Source: Bromus sterilis
Lineage: Eukaryota > Streptophyta > Magnoliopsida > Poales > Poaceae
DNA: 64,000 nucleotides
NCBI GenBank assembly: GCA_950022295.1
Contig: OX465601.1
Location: forward strand, 114,595,501-114,659,500
Direction: 5' to 3'
Part shown: one piece after another, positions 21,540 to 33,355 of the stretch
Position numbering within the stretch: the first letter of the stretch is position 1
How the letters are laid out: each line of letters starts with the position of its first letter
Program-made: the position numbers and the translations under genes
Notes under the pieces: generated by a model
Seen by the model: the letters and a program-made list of their open reading frames with translations, nothing else
Databases searched by the model: none
What the model was told of the DNA's origin: nothing

Positions 21540-22250
21540 ATCGGCAATAGGTGATGTAAAATAAAACTCGAAAAATGGTTTGATGTAAATTATACCTCAC
21601 TAAAAAGATGATTTTTAAATCACCAACAAGATCCAACTTCAATAAATGATGTTAAATATGGTGTTTATAGACAGGAGTGCTCCAAAATCTGCCCTAAAAT
21701 AGGTCAGCCACACAACATTGCACGACCGTCCGCTCGACTCGACCATTGTCGACGGCCCTGCTATTCAATTCCGTCCCCACTAGTCCGATTTGCATTCCCC
21801 TGCACCTCTGCAACTCCGCCACTACCCCACCACTTCAAAAGAATTGTCGAAGGAGAAGTTCGCTTGATTCGTCTTCTACGATCGCGACGAGGTCGGCTAG
21901 GCGGTGTTGCGCAATAGCTTCGGCATGCGTTGTGAGTCGTGACGATTGGGGGTGGCGATGATTCCCGAGGAGGACCTGGTGGAGACAACGGAGGGGCGAC
22001 GGTGGCAACAAATAGCCGAATAGATCTGATCGGCGGCGGGTCAATCGAGGGACTCTGACGGGCGTTGAAAGGACGAGGGTGGTGGCGGGATTGTAGCGGG
22101 CCCTAGGGAGATCGATATGAAGGCATCGGAGAGGTGGCGATGCCAGCGATGACGCCTACCGTTCGCGGGCGGAAACCTTTCGCGCACGCTGCTATTACAA
22201 GTTTACATCATCGTCCCAAATGATGTATATTTACATCACCAGTGCCCTAT
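21540..22250. mobile_element. Probable non-autonomous TIR element with GATGTAAA repeats
   Basis: GGTGATGTAAAATA near 21550 is mirrored by TATTTACATCACC near 22228-22240, with more GATGTAAA/TTTACATC words just inside each end. The centre (about 21720-22190) is GC-rich. Exact ends and duplication were not found. The same words occur in the element at 29454-30256, suggesting one family. Confidence 0.4.
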
Positions 22251-22796
22251 TTTAAAACATGTTGTTAAAATATATGTATATGACAGTTGTTGGTAGGGGT
22301 GAAAATGGATCGAATGCGATACAAATTCGGATCGGATGTTACTTGAATACAAATACATATCAGATGTTTACTCAATTGATGAAAATAATTCAATAGTTAT
22401 GTAACCAGAAATAATCAACTTGCAACAAAATAAGTAAATGATAACCATGTTTATGAATACATACTATTATAATGCGAAATCATTTCTAATTTATTCATAT
22501 GAAAAGTAAAGTTTTGCAAATTAGCAGGCTTTATGTTGGATGATTCTCCGCGCGGTGTTGCAGTAATTTTATTAAAAATGCGTAAATGGTTGTTAAAATA
22601 ACTAAATCTAATGAAAAAATGTAATTTTGAAAGTCAATACAGGGCGTCTCTAAAAATAGGATACAAGCTTTTAAATTGTTGTTCAAAATATGATTTTGAA
22701 CAAAAATGTGAAGGATGACTAACGTGCATGTATGATGTGATAGCGTTACATGAATAGGCTAATGCAAAAAATAATTGTAATTTATAAGTTTGCTTA
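22251..22796. other. AT-rich intergenic with a hAT terminus fragment
   Basis: TAGGGGTGAAAATGGATCG at 22294 matches the terminus of the hAT MITE at 24078, but no second end or 8-bp duplication is visible, so it is a fragment. The rest is AT-rich without coding signal. Confidence 0.45.
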
Positions 22797-23030
22797 GGGC
22801 AACTTCAATAGTGTGACCCAAACGGACCTAGCTTTGGTTCGCCTTTTGCCCATTTGGGCCGCCAAACGAACCGATGTCGGCCCATATGCGGCCACACCAG
22901 TCCGCTGCACCATCGAGGGGAGTGATACATTTTTAGTCCCACCTCGCCATCGGAGGACCTCGCCGATCCATTTATAAGGCGGATATAGACTCGTTGCCCA
23001 CATTGATATTATAGCAATATCGAAAATGAT

Positions 23031-23162
23031 CGTTGGCTTGGAGAGCTTCCTAGGGTGGTACTCTATCTCTTACAAGGAGGTGAGTGATCTGAAAATTTAA
23101 ATTTGTTCACCTCCTTGGAAGAGATAGATATCACCCTCGGGATTCTTTCCAAGTCAGCGACC
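23031..23162. ncRNA. Long imperfect hairpin, microRNA-precursor-like
   Basis: A 52-base arm (23031-23082) pairs with 23107-23162 at roughly 80 percent of positions, with a 24-base AT-rich loop. The loop-proximal 22 bases (TCTATCTCTTACAAGGAGGTGA) pair with a single mismatch. Size, loop and bulge pattern resemble plant microRNA precursors. It sits between the left end and the transposase remnant of the Harbinger element, so a small foldback transposon is the alternative. I do not recognise the candidate mature sequence. Confidence 0.4.
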
Positions 23163-24077
23163 ATTACTATCTTTACTATATTTTTATATAAATTATGTTC
23201 TTTTTCATGTACTCATAATTTTTTATCATTTCAATACAACAAATGCATGTTGTACCACATATAGTTCATAAAACAACACGCATACATTGTACCAAATCAT
23301 TTTATTACAAACCATACATAGTAGGACATATAGTTCACAAAACAACACATACAAGTCATACGTTGTACCAAATCATTTTGTCACGACCCATACATTATAT
23401 CACATAAATGGTAGCATATATAGTTTTACAAACCACTCTATGTGAGTCCACATATACTCAACCCAATCGTTCTGCAGTTGCAAGTGAGTTTCCCAATCAC
23501 GCATATCATGATGAAATTGGAGGAACTGTGCATATGATGCCGCTCCTCCTTGAGGCACAACATTACCACTCTGGTATTGTCACCCTGGTCGAAAATACTA
23601 TCATCATGCTCGTCCTATACTATCATATTGTGCACGATCACACATGCATTCATCACCTCCCCTAAAGTTTCAACGCTCCAAAATCTCGTAGGATGCCGAA
23701 CAATAGTTCAATAAGATTGGAGCACACCAAAAGTATGCCCCACATCCTTCCTAGCACTCTCTTGTTCTTTGGCAAACCCTTGCTCTCTTCTCTCCTTGGG
23801 GATGGAGATTGTCTTCACAAATGCTGACCAATGAGGATAGATATCATCCGCTAGGTAGTATTCCTTGTTGTACTGGTGGTCATTGACCTCAAAGATCACC
23901 CCTGGGGCAGTCATTCTCTTCTGCAAGCCTCGCAAACACCGTAGAGCGTTGAAGCATGTTGATGTCATTGTGGGATACTACCATGCCAAAAAAGAGTGTC
24001 AAATCCAATGATCCTGAGATGCCACAGCCTCCAGGATCACCGTGTAGCCTTCGGCATGTCCCTTGTACTGCCTCTAC

Positions 24078-24684
24078 TAGGGGTGAAACCGGATCGGATT
24101 CGGACGGATAATCTCTATACTGTATGATATTCCATATTTATTTTCGGATTCAGAAGCAGAACAAAAGCGGATTCGAATATCGGATAATGCGGATTCGAAT
24201 ACAGGCGAATTCAGACACGGTACGGTAACGGAACGGAGTCGGATCAAAAACGAAAATTTACCATATTCATATATGAGGAATATATAAATGATTTAAACTA
24301 AAATCATACATAAACAATGAGCAAATATAAATATTTATACACTTTAAGAACACATAAAGAACTATATAGTATTGAAATAAATAAAAAACAAGCATATGTA
24401 TTGTCTCATAATCAAAGATAGCATTCATATACTTCTATTTAATACTTAAAACTTGACCCATCAATCGGATTTGGTAATTAATAGGTCGTATTATCCGTTT
24501 AGAAAAAGCGGATTATCCTATTGTGTCAGATATTAGTCATACCATATCCTATACCGTATCCTATCAATCGGATTCGGGTTCGAATCGGATATTTGTCGGA
24601 TGTAAATTTTTTGTTACCGTATCCGATAAAAATGGATTCGGAAATGGTTTCGGACGGAAATTATCCTAACCACTTTCACCCTTA
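24078..24684. mobile_element. hAT-type MITE inside the Harbinger pseudogene
   Basis: The ends TAGGGGTGAAA and TTTCACCCTTA are inverted repeats with one mismatch, flanked by a perfect 8-bp duplication GCCTCTAC (24070-24077 and 24685-24692), diagnostic for hAT. The 607-bp interior is AT-rich with many CGGAT words (subterminal GGATTCGGA repeats) and has no coding capacity. Confidence 0.9.
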
Positions 24685-25077
24685 GCCTCTACCAAGAAAA
24701 TGGGTGGTTCTTCCACTCTCAATGCATACAACCAATGCTACCAAGCATCACCGGAAAGCCTCTCGCAACATTGATCTCCAACAATCAGGTTGTATCCTCG
24801 GCATTTGGTTGCCTCAAGTACTCCGCACAAAACACCTGAACCACAGCCCTGCAGAATCAGTACAATGAATCTAGACAAATGGACTCACTCATGTGCACAC
24901 ACTCATCAATGAGATCAACGGAAACTCCATATGCAAGCATCCGAACAGTGGTTGTGCATTTCTGATAAAACGAGAACCCAACCTTGCTAGTAGCATCATA
25001 CTTGCATTTGAGATAATCATCATAAGGTATCACTTCCTCCATGACGAGGATGGACCTCAGCAAATCCCATGGTTAGG

Positions 25078-25530
25078 CACCCTGGGTTGATTGAAGGGGA
25101 AGGAGTGCGTAGTTGGTGATCTCGTCGGCTAACAGGAAACAAGGATTTACCCAGGTTCAGGGCCCTCGATCGGTAAAACCCCTACTTTCTGCTCAATCTA
25201 TCATATGAAGGAGCTGTTTACAACGGTTGATTCAACGAGATTTCTCAAGCCATGAGGTGTTGCTAGATGTATTGCGATGTCCCTAAACGCCCCCTCTCCC
25301 AGTCTTTATATACTAGGCTAGGTCTCGAGAAGACCGTCTAGGGTTACACGGGATTTCCTATTCTACGCTGCCTTGTACGTGGTCTTGGACTCCAAGTCGG
25401 CTCAGTCGACGATGCCTCGGGTGGGCCCAGCTAGCCGATGTTGGGCCTTCCGAGGCTTCTAGTGGGCCACCAGTATTGAAACACACCGGGTACCCTCACT
25501 GAGGGGAATCGTGGGGGTATTCCTTCGTCA
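25078..25530. mobile_element. Unassigned insertion within the Harbinger pseudogene
   Basis: Transposase homology breaks off at about 25070 and resumes at about 25533. The segment between contains a TTTATATACTA box (25293) and a GGATTTACCCAGGTTCAGGGCCCTCG stretch of a kind common in Triticeae repeats. No clear duplication or inverted ends were found, so its class is open. Confidence 0.4.
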
Positions 25531-26389
25531 CTCCAGAATACGGTTGAACATAGCTTCAAAAAGAATACGGTTGAACAACGGTCTAGCCATCGGTAAGCGT
25601 CGCCGGAAAAGCTCGCGAGTGAAAAGTGGTTCAGGATGAAAGTACTCATCATACAACAGAAGATGACCATGCTCTTTGTTTCGATTCAACGTAGGAGCAT
25701 GCCCCGACATTGAACCTTTGAACTTTGGCAACTGCATCGCAATGTGATCATTCACGAAAAGGGTAGCAGCCAAAATATTGCTATCATCATTGGATGATTC
25801 CTCGGACGATGATGACTCGATGAAATTCTTGTAAAAAAAATCATCCGCACTGTCAATCATGGTCTAATCCGTACCACACACAGATCGGGCAATTGACCGA
25901 ACACCTTATGGGCAGCGAAGCTCGGTGAAGAGGCTGAGGCGATGCCGGCGTGGTTGGGGCAGAGGAAGCAGGGCCACCCGATGCAGCGTACTCCAGGTTG
26001 CGGTGGTGGCGTCATGGCTCCTCCTTCGGCGTCCACGACAGTGTCCTCGTCCCTCCGGCTGCCACCGACGGAGGCCTCCTCCTTCCGGCTACGCTGCCTT
26101 GATGGCTGGATTGGGTGGCGGGGAGTGGTGAAAGTCGTTGTCGAGCGGCGGTAGTGGGAAATGGGGCGTGCAGTGGCGACGACGATGCACAGGGAGGTCA
26201 AAGCTGGGGCGCGCGGGGTGTGGTGTTTGTGACGCAGATAGACGGCCAGGGGAGGACAAGGAGGGACAATCAGGGCATCCGCTTCACGTTCGTGTGAACC
26301 CAAATCCAACCCAAATTTAAGCTGGAAATGAATCTCGGTGGATCAAAAAACGAACAATGATCCGTTAGGATTACCCCCATTGGACTGCC

Positions 26390-27099
26390 ATTTTTATCCA
26401 CAGAAACGCAAACGGAGGTCGATGAACTAAATGGGGGTAATGGACTGGTATCATAGTATACTTTGTTTGTGAAAATTAAAGCAATTCCAAAAATTAGAAT
26501 TATGTACTTCCTCCAATTCATAATAAATGTCGTTTATTTTGTATTAAGGTAGTAAAGTTTATACTAGATGAAGTAAAGTTTATACTAGATGAGTGACACC
26601 GAGTACTATTATTAGTTTCTCGAATTGTTTGGCCGTTTAGATCTACCACATATTCGTAGCGCGCATACATAGGAATATGCCGCAAAGCTCTACCCCGACA
26701 CCCAATTTATGATGATTGGCAGGTGCAACCAACAGCACACCGACATGGCACCAAACCGAAAACGAAATGGAAATAAATAAGCGCGGTGCTGGTGGTGCAA
26801 CGTGGTATGTATGCGTGGCCGCGTGGGAGGTCGACATCAGAAGGCAAAGTGAGCAAAAGGGCATATCTTCTTCCGAAACCATAAGCAAAATGAGCATATG
26901 CTTATTATGTACTCCCTACATTCTCTTTCCGAGGCAAACTTGAAAACGAGGCATAATTGGGCAACAAAGAGCATATCCCATTCAGAACAAAGAACAAAAT
27001 AAGCAGTCCATAGTATCCTTGAACTCGTCAGCCGCTGCATTTTTAGGCATCTGCAGTGGTGGTCTATAAAGCCATCATGACCAGCAACTCTCAGATTGT
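26390..27099. other. Intergenic, 3' UTR side of the bS18 gene
   Basis: A Stowaway-like fragment begins ACTTCCTCCAATTC near 26508, with a short tandem repeat AAGTTTATACTAGATGA at about 26554-26592. From roughly 26900 on, the minus-strand 3' UTR of the bS18 gene is likely. No other gene is seen. Confidence 0.45.
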
Positions 27100-30000
27100 T
27101 TACGCAGCCTCCACATCGGGCTCAGCATCGGCAACAATGTCTTCAGGACCAGCATCCTTCTCGACAAAGTCATACCCATACTCCTCCTCGGAAGCGTCCT
27201 CCTCCACGCTTCTGCCAAAGATGAATGGCCTCTTGCCCATCGTCGTGAAAGGCATCAGTCCCAGTGCACGCGCTGTCTTAATCTCCCTCGCAACCTTGCG
27301 CTGGGCTTTCGCGCTTATCTTAGTCTGGAGAGCAGATCAATAAGTTAGAAACAACAACGAGCAAGGAAATACATCAGCAAAGAACATGAACACGCTTGAG
27401 AGGCTGACCCTTAAAACCGACAAAGAGATGATATACTATATGTCAGACGTTAATTATAAAGATTAAGCATGAAAAGATCCATGTCCAACGAGCATAAACA
27501 TGAACACCTCAACAACAACAGCATCAGCGAAGGGGAAATCCAACATAAACCAATATCTCTGTAGCAGTAACATTTAAAACATAATGCATTGAAGGGCAGT
27601 TGCTACTTGAAATCTGACACCACTTTATAAGAAAGATGGCATTCATATCTGACCGAGAATATGCACTATTGGCAATAATCTGACAAAGCATGACCTGTAT
27701 TTATGTCACATATCAGGAAGACAGGAACCTCTCCAACCAATTTTTTTCTTTTATCTTACATAAAGCCAGGAAAAGTGCCCTATTACCTGATTCCTCTTGA
27801 TGATAATGCCAGCTTCTGTAAGAAAGTTGGAGAGGAATCTAACATTCTGCAAAGAATAATTCCTTTGTTCAGAAACTGCAACTTGTTAAAGATAACTGTA
27901 ATAGCTAAAGATGTTGAAACGTATGAAGCAGATCAAAGTTTGTCTCTCAAAAATTATGCATCCATGCATGAAGGTGTCTATCTGTAAGTACGTAGTTATT
28001 TACGAAAATTCGTTGCAAAGCACCAAAAGATAAGCAGTGTAGTCATAAACACCTTAAGTGGCAGACTTCCAACCAAAACATCACCCCATTTACATCTTAT
28101 CAACTTACGCCATTACTCATTACTCCCTCTGTCAAAATGTAGGTAACTATTTTTATTGGATAAGGCAAGGTATGAATTCAATCTAACAACATGTCATTAG
28201 TTTGATTCAAAATGACTGACTTATATTGTAACTTTGTATCACACACAAAAATCACATATTAATGGATAACTGTTGGTTAAAACCTTATCTTAACCAATCA
28301 AAATATATCCCATGTTTTGCAACCGAGTGTACAATTTTTTAATGTGCCACTGTCCCTGTGACCCCCCACACCCTGAGCTCAATTGCCAATCTTGCCGTCT
28401 CAAACTAGCTCAATTCTAGCAGACTGGTTCCATTACGCTGCCATGTGTGGCAGCAAGAATAACCATGTGAGAGGCTTCTACAGACTCCCCATGAATTTTT
28501 ATTTTCTTAGTTGCAACCGGAAAGGAAGATTTATTTTTTCCTGATGTCAACTGTATGCCAAGGTTCGTTTTTTTTTCTTTTATTAAAGTTCTGCTTGTAG
28601 CTGTCAATACATGTATGTTCTTTAGTTTTTTGTAGGGGAAGGTATAGATGTTGCCTGTTGCCAAGCACATGACATGCAGGACAAAACAATTCTGTATGTA
28701 CTTCAAGAAAGTTTTAGCAATATGTATTTTGGAAATGAGAGATCAATAATTGAACAAGCCTGATGAGCAAGCTCTAGGCAAAACGAACCAAAGATAACAC
28801 AAGGTCATCTTTTGTTTGGCGAGGAACAAGTCCGTTGCTGTGCTTGAGAAGATTCAGGCTATGGTTGCTGTGCTACAAGTTCCTTTGTGCTGATTATGTT
28901 GTTGGCTAGCAGAACTTGCCTAGTGACCTGGTCTTGCTCTTGAAAAGATTCTACCTTAGTTTGTGCTGATTGGCATTTTGCTCATCTTCTTCTGTAACTA
29001 GATGATGCCCCGCACGTTGTTGCGGAACTTTTTTGCAAAATATTTCAGGAAAATATTTGGTTAAATGAAACATGTATATTTGAAACAATAACTTTTAAAA
29101 TAATATATGGATTTAATATAAATATTATAATGAAATAAAAATTTCCATGCATGCATGTTGCATGTGGATTTTTATTATGCATAGTGGCATATTGAGGTGG
29201 GCCTTTCTCATGCATGTTGGATGATGAGGTGGCATGCTTGCATGTTGAGAGAAATATGCTAGTGGAGGGTGATGTGGCAGAAATGATGAGGTGGAGTGTG
29301 TGCATGTTGAGAGAATTGGAAGTAGTGGGGAGCAACTTCTTAAGAATGTAAGATGCAGGTGCTGCAATACTAATATGAAGTTGCGGTAACACGAGTGATT
29401 TTTGGAAATAAGAAAGGAAAATAGGAAAAATTGTATGTTTCATGCCGCTATAAGAGCATCTATGACAGGTGATGAAGAAAACGCAGACATGATGAAAAAT
29501 CAGTCATTTAGGGCACTTTGGGCCAACAAGCTGCTCCAACAGGTGATGTATATGCATATGGTGATGTAGAAAATTTTGGCCAGCCCAAATTGCTGCAAAT
29601 TTGCAGCACCTCTACCAGCTGTCCAAAAACCAAAACGCTGCGGCGGGAACCCAGCCACCACGCTGAAACTTCCCCTCCGCTCGACCGTCGCCCTATTCCG
29701 ACCAATTCTCGTCGCTGGTTGCCGCCACCGCCACTCCGGCGACCGTCCCCAGCCCCGCCACCACCTTGCCGCTTGTTCTAGACGTCTGAGATAACTGCCG
29801 CGACCCCACTGCCGCCGCGGATGCTCGGAGCGCAGCTGGCGATTCTGGCCGTTCCCCTGCTCCCTCCACCACCCGAGATGGTCGCTGTCGAGGTCATTTA
29901 GTGGCCGGGCAACCTCCAATCGACCGCCCGACCTCTGCCGAGCCACTAGCCTCTTTAGGAGCTCTCGGCTATCGGGCGGCGCACCGCCGCCTCCTGATCC

Positions 30001-32898
30001 CTCCTCACTCCTGTCCTAGGCGGCCCTTCGACCGTATCACCCCAGTGACCTCCGCCAGCCGAAACCAAGCTCGTCTCCCAACGATGTTAGATCCGCCTCC
30101 AGGCCTTCCCACCGTTGGCTCTCATGTTTCAATTGCTTTCCAATTCTTTGGGCACCAGTTCTTCATCATCTGTTGGAGCAACCCAAAAACCTTCTCTCTA
30201 CTACCCTATAATCATTTTTACATCACCAAGTTTTGCATCATTTGTTGGAGATGCTCTAACATCCTAATCTGACTTTCCACTTGTTGTGTTCCAGTATTGG
30301 CATCTTAACATGGGTTAGAAAGTTAAAAGAATGTGAGGCAATAACTCAAATCAACCAAATAATAAGCAGCACGTCAGTTTAACTATACTGAACTTAATAA
30401 TTTGCTACATTCAAATACGGCGATGAAAGCATCAATAGAAAATGACAAGTCCTCACAAGCTTAGTGGTTGTTTGGATAAGGAACATTAGTGGTGGATTTA
30501 TATAAAACAAGTTTTTGGCAGATTTTTAGCAGAACTGATTTTATCGACTATTTTGTGAAAATCAGTTTTTAGAAAATCCTGTTTGGATTAGAAAAATGAT
30601 CCTCAAATTGACCACCGACAGACCTTCCCAAGCTGCAGTTCCCGCGTCCTCTTCTACTTCCCCTGCACGTACAGCGGCAAGGCCACACAGACGAGGCGCC
30701 TCGATGAGCAGGGAGCTGCTGAGGCAGCCAGGGAGAACAGCTCATGGGATCAACTGAAGAAGCATTGGACGCACAACTGCCGCCCCTCGACACCGGAGGT
30801 CGAGGCTGCAATCAGAGCGAACGTATGTCCAGGCTGCAAATAGGCCGTCAAGGAGCTGGCCTTGGCAGCTACGCGACCACACGATCACCGCGGATGGCGC
30901 GGAGGAGAAGGCAGTGACACGACCATGGCAGACAGTGCAGCAACGGTGGACGGTGCACAGGAGGTGATGTGCGACCACAGAAAACAGCACGGCCACAACG
31001 GATGGCATGGAGAAGCAGGCTGCAGGCGACCACGGCGGAGAACACGGCCACAACGAACAACACGGAGGAGAAGGCGGCTGTGGCGTGACCATGGCAGGCG
31101 TCGCAGAGGAGGCGGCGGCGCGACAACGGCGGCATGACCATGGCGGACCACAGCGAACGGCGTGAAGGAGGCGACGATAGGGAGTATATGCAAATGATTT
31201 AAAAAAACGACTAATAGTCGTTTATCTACAAAGGCAGAGTTTCAGCTTTTAGAAAACCAAGTTTTTTATATCCACGGATTAGTTAGATTAGCCAAACAGA
31301 ATTTTATTCGGTTAGACCGTTTTCCTGGTTTATAAAAATGAATTCTATATATTCCATCTATCCAAACAACCACTTAGAGTAGTGTCACGAGATATTTGGA
31401 CAGATTAGCACAGACGTAATCACGAAAGAAGTGTCGTTTGGGTATTACCATGGTCATTATATCCCTGAAATTTATACTGGTTAAAAGGTCTAGAGTCTAC
31501 AAGCTGCCAAAGTACTGTAAAATCTACTCCCTCCATCCCAAATTACTTGTCGCTTAAATGGATGTATCTAGCAATATTTTAGTTCTAGATACATCCATTT
31601 GAATGATAAATAATTTAGGACGGAGGGAGTACCATTTAATTTAAAAAAAAACTGCAGCTAGTTTATATAGGTTGCCAAGCAGATTTACTCACCCTAAAAT
31701 CAGCTTTCCTTAAAACCTCCTTTGTAGATGTTTCAAACTGAGGTCTTGGAGGATTCCTTGGGGCTGCAGGTCTTGTAAGATCAAGATCCTGTAGGCAGTG
31801 GAATTGAATAAAATCTGGTGTTAGAAGAGTGTCATGCTAGTAGATAACAGACTGATGCTTGCATGATTAAATGATAAATGTTATTTAGATGGCTAAAATG
31901 CTACTATAACAATATCTTCTGGTGGTTCAGTGTTGTTTAGGCAACGGATCAGAGGAGCAATTTCTCTCTGTTTCGCCAAACATCTATCCACAAAAGAGTT
32001 ACTAAACTGTGTGGTAATATACTAACTCCGCAGAATCTAGCTCACACATTTAGCCACACTTCCTGTATACATGTATAGGCTAGACTAAATCTCAAGATTG
32101 CAAAGGATTTGTGATCTCTCGAACACTCGAATCACCGAAGTAACAAACAGTATCCCACTTACCCGGACATTGTAAGTCGAGCCACGCCTGTAATTCACAT
32201 CTGGCCTGAAATCATAGTCATCATCCTCAACCTCGTCCGTCATATGAAAGGTGCGGGCCGCGTCATCCAACTTCTCATTCATGCCATCATTCAAGGAATC
32301 AAAACCGTCCATGAAGCCAGAACTACTACTCTCACCAAACTTGAAGTTACCCCTGTCACCGAACTGACTAAAGGCACCCATCCCAGAGCCCGTGCGGCGT
32401 CCTCCGAAGGAGCTCCCAAAACCATCGAGCTTCCCGAAAAATGACCTGTCATCTGGCTCCCCTTGGTCCATGAACAAACGTTTTTCAAACTCGTCCGCAC
32501 TCTCCGGCGAGCCCTGTTCTGCGAAGCAACATCCAAAGCAAAAGCATGTAAGAAAACAGCATCGCTAGAACACTTTAAACATCAATTCTCCAAATATCAC
32601 GCATGACGTCATCACAAAATGACTGGGTTTAGCACGCGAAAATAGAGAACATGTTCGCTTTAAACCCTAGATCTCTTGCGCCGCCATTCGATTCGACGTT
32701 TTGGTTGTAGAGGAATGGACAACGGGTGAGCTAAGTCGGGATCATGCGGCAAAGACGTGTCGGAAATACTGCGCCGGAGAGGAGGGTTTGGGGGTGCTTA
32801 CCGGACAGGAAGCGACGGAACAAGGAGGCTGCGGAGGATGGTGATTCGGAAGGGAGCAGGCGTCGTGGAAGAAACCGTCTCAGCGCCGAGCTCGCCAT
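27100..32898 (-). CDS. Mitochondrial-type ribosomal protein bS18
   Basis: Five minus-strand exons, 32898-32802, 32518-32163, 31788-31693, 27846-27787 and 27324-27100, give 277 residues with GT-AG introns. The C-terminal half carries the bS18 fold (NVRFLSNFLTEAGIIIKRN then TKISAKAQRKVAREIKTAR and ALGLMPF), which binds 16S-type rRNA in the small subunit platform. The first 32 residues are Arg/Ser/Leu-rich (RRFLPRRLL), a targeting peptide. A Gly/Phe/Ser- and Asp-rich extension of about 110 residues lies between them. Plant nuclear bS18 of this shape is the mitochondrial one, since plastid rps18 is normally plastid-encoded. The acidic C-terminal tail is usual in the plant homologues. Intron 3 (3.85 kb) contains at least three DNA transposons. 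Confidence 0.88.
28115..28330. mobile_element. Stowaway-like fragment in the bS18 intron
   Basis: ACTCCCTCTGTCAAAATG at 28119 is a Stowaway-type left end preceded by TA, but no matching GGAGGGAG right end is present. It is probably truncated or a long diverged copy; the right limit is arbitrary. Confidence 0.3.
29454..30256. mobile_element. Non-autonomous TIR element (GAGCATCT family), 803 bp
   Basis: The left end GAGCATCTATGACAGG and the inverse right end GAGCATCTCCAACAAATG are flanked by the same triplet TAA (29451-29453, 30257-30259), as in Tourist/Harbinger insertions. AT-rich ends with GGTGATG/CATCACC words enclose a GC-rich core (about 29620-30110) that gives ORFs on both strands without recognisable domains. 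It lies in intron 3 of the bS18 gene. Confidence 0.65.
30464..31373. mobile_element. Non-autonomous Tourist-like element, 910 bp
   Basis: GTGGTTGTTTGGATA at the left and TATCCAAACAACCAC at the right are perfect 15-bp inverted repeats, flanked by TTA on both sides (30461-30463, 31374-31376). The core (30600-31195) is GC-rich and built of degenerate tandem copies of a CACGGCCACAACG / ACCATGGC-containing unit. It has no transposase. It lies in intron 3 of the bS18 gene. Confidence 0.85.
31527..31629. mobile_element. Stowaway MITE in the bS18 intron
   Basis: CTCCCTCCATCCCAAATTA at the left mirrors TAATTTAGGACGGAGGGAG at the right, with TA on both sides. At 103 bp it is a near-perfect palindrome of the kind common in Triticeae introns. 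Confidence 0.92.
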
Positions 32899-33191
32899 CT
32901 CGCTCAGTGCCTCGTCGCCGGCGCCGCAAACCGTCACCAGAGGAAGGGAAGCGAGGGGGATTTGGGAGGTTTGGGCCCTTTTTTTGCGTTTCAGACCCCG
33001 TAGATACTTTAATTTCTGTTTTGTCTTTCCAAGTCGGCTGACACCATATTCCACGAAGAAAGAAAAGGACGTGCGTATCAACTGATCTAGGGCTTATTTG
33101 ATTCATAGTGTAGAAAAATTATAGGAACAGAAAAAATATAGGATTGTAATGACATATTCACTTCAATTTTATAGAACTTTGCTCGCACCAA

Positions 33192-33204
33192 AGTTTGTTT
33201 GATT
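33192..33204. repeat. Target site duplication of the LINE, left copy
   Basis: AGTTTGTTTGATT; the identical right copy is at 62089-62101, directly after the poly(A) tail. Confidence 0.92.
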
Positions 33205-33355
33205 GCCACACTATCGCCTTTGTACTGGCTTGTAAAGCACGACAGTCACAAACCGCACGCTCCGCCGCCGGCTATCCCCGCTTTCCCCTAGCTAGCCTCG
33301 CCGCCGGCTGCCACTCCGGCGTCGGCGTCCACCTCTCCCCGCCGGCCCAACCCGC

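Larger units (their letters stand above)
23708..25860 (-). pseudogene. PIF/Harbinger transposase pseudogene
   Basis: Minus-strand order is as follows. 25860-25535 encodes an acidic N-terminus and the RDRE/GHLLLYDEYF...FRRRLPM-type region. 25063-24693 encodes the YQKCTT-VRMLAYGV-DL-DE and FCAEYLRQPNAED regions with two in-frame stops. After the hAT insertion, 24069-23708 covers the VILEAVASQD-FFGM-NDINML and YYLADDIYP-W-FVKTI segments. These are hallmarks of the HARBI1/DDE_4 family. Stops, two insertions and a 26-bp tandem duplication (about 25535-25580) show it is dead. Confidence 0.8.
22797..26389 (-). mobile_element. Decayed PIF/Harbinger transposon
   Basis: The left end GGGCAACTTCAATAG follows TTA, and the inverse of the right end reads GGCAGTCCAATGG, so the termini are imperfect inverted repeats. 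Minus-strand fragments of a Harbinger transposase lie between 25860 and 23708. Two later insertions separate the fragments: a hAT MITE (24078-24684) and an unassigned segment (about 25078-25530). A GC-rich leader (25870-26300) precedes the transposase. The right end and duplication are less certain than the left. Confidence 0.6.

Noticed and set aside
29500..29946. ORFs in the GC-rich core of the TIR element
   Set aside because: ORFs open on both strands with Arg/Pro/Trp-rich low-complexity products, as expected from base composition.
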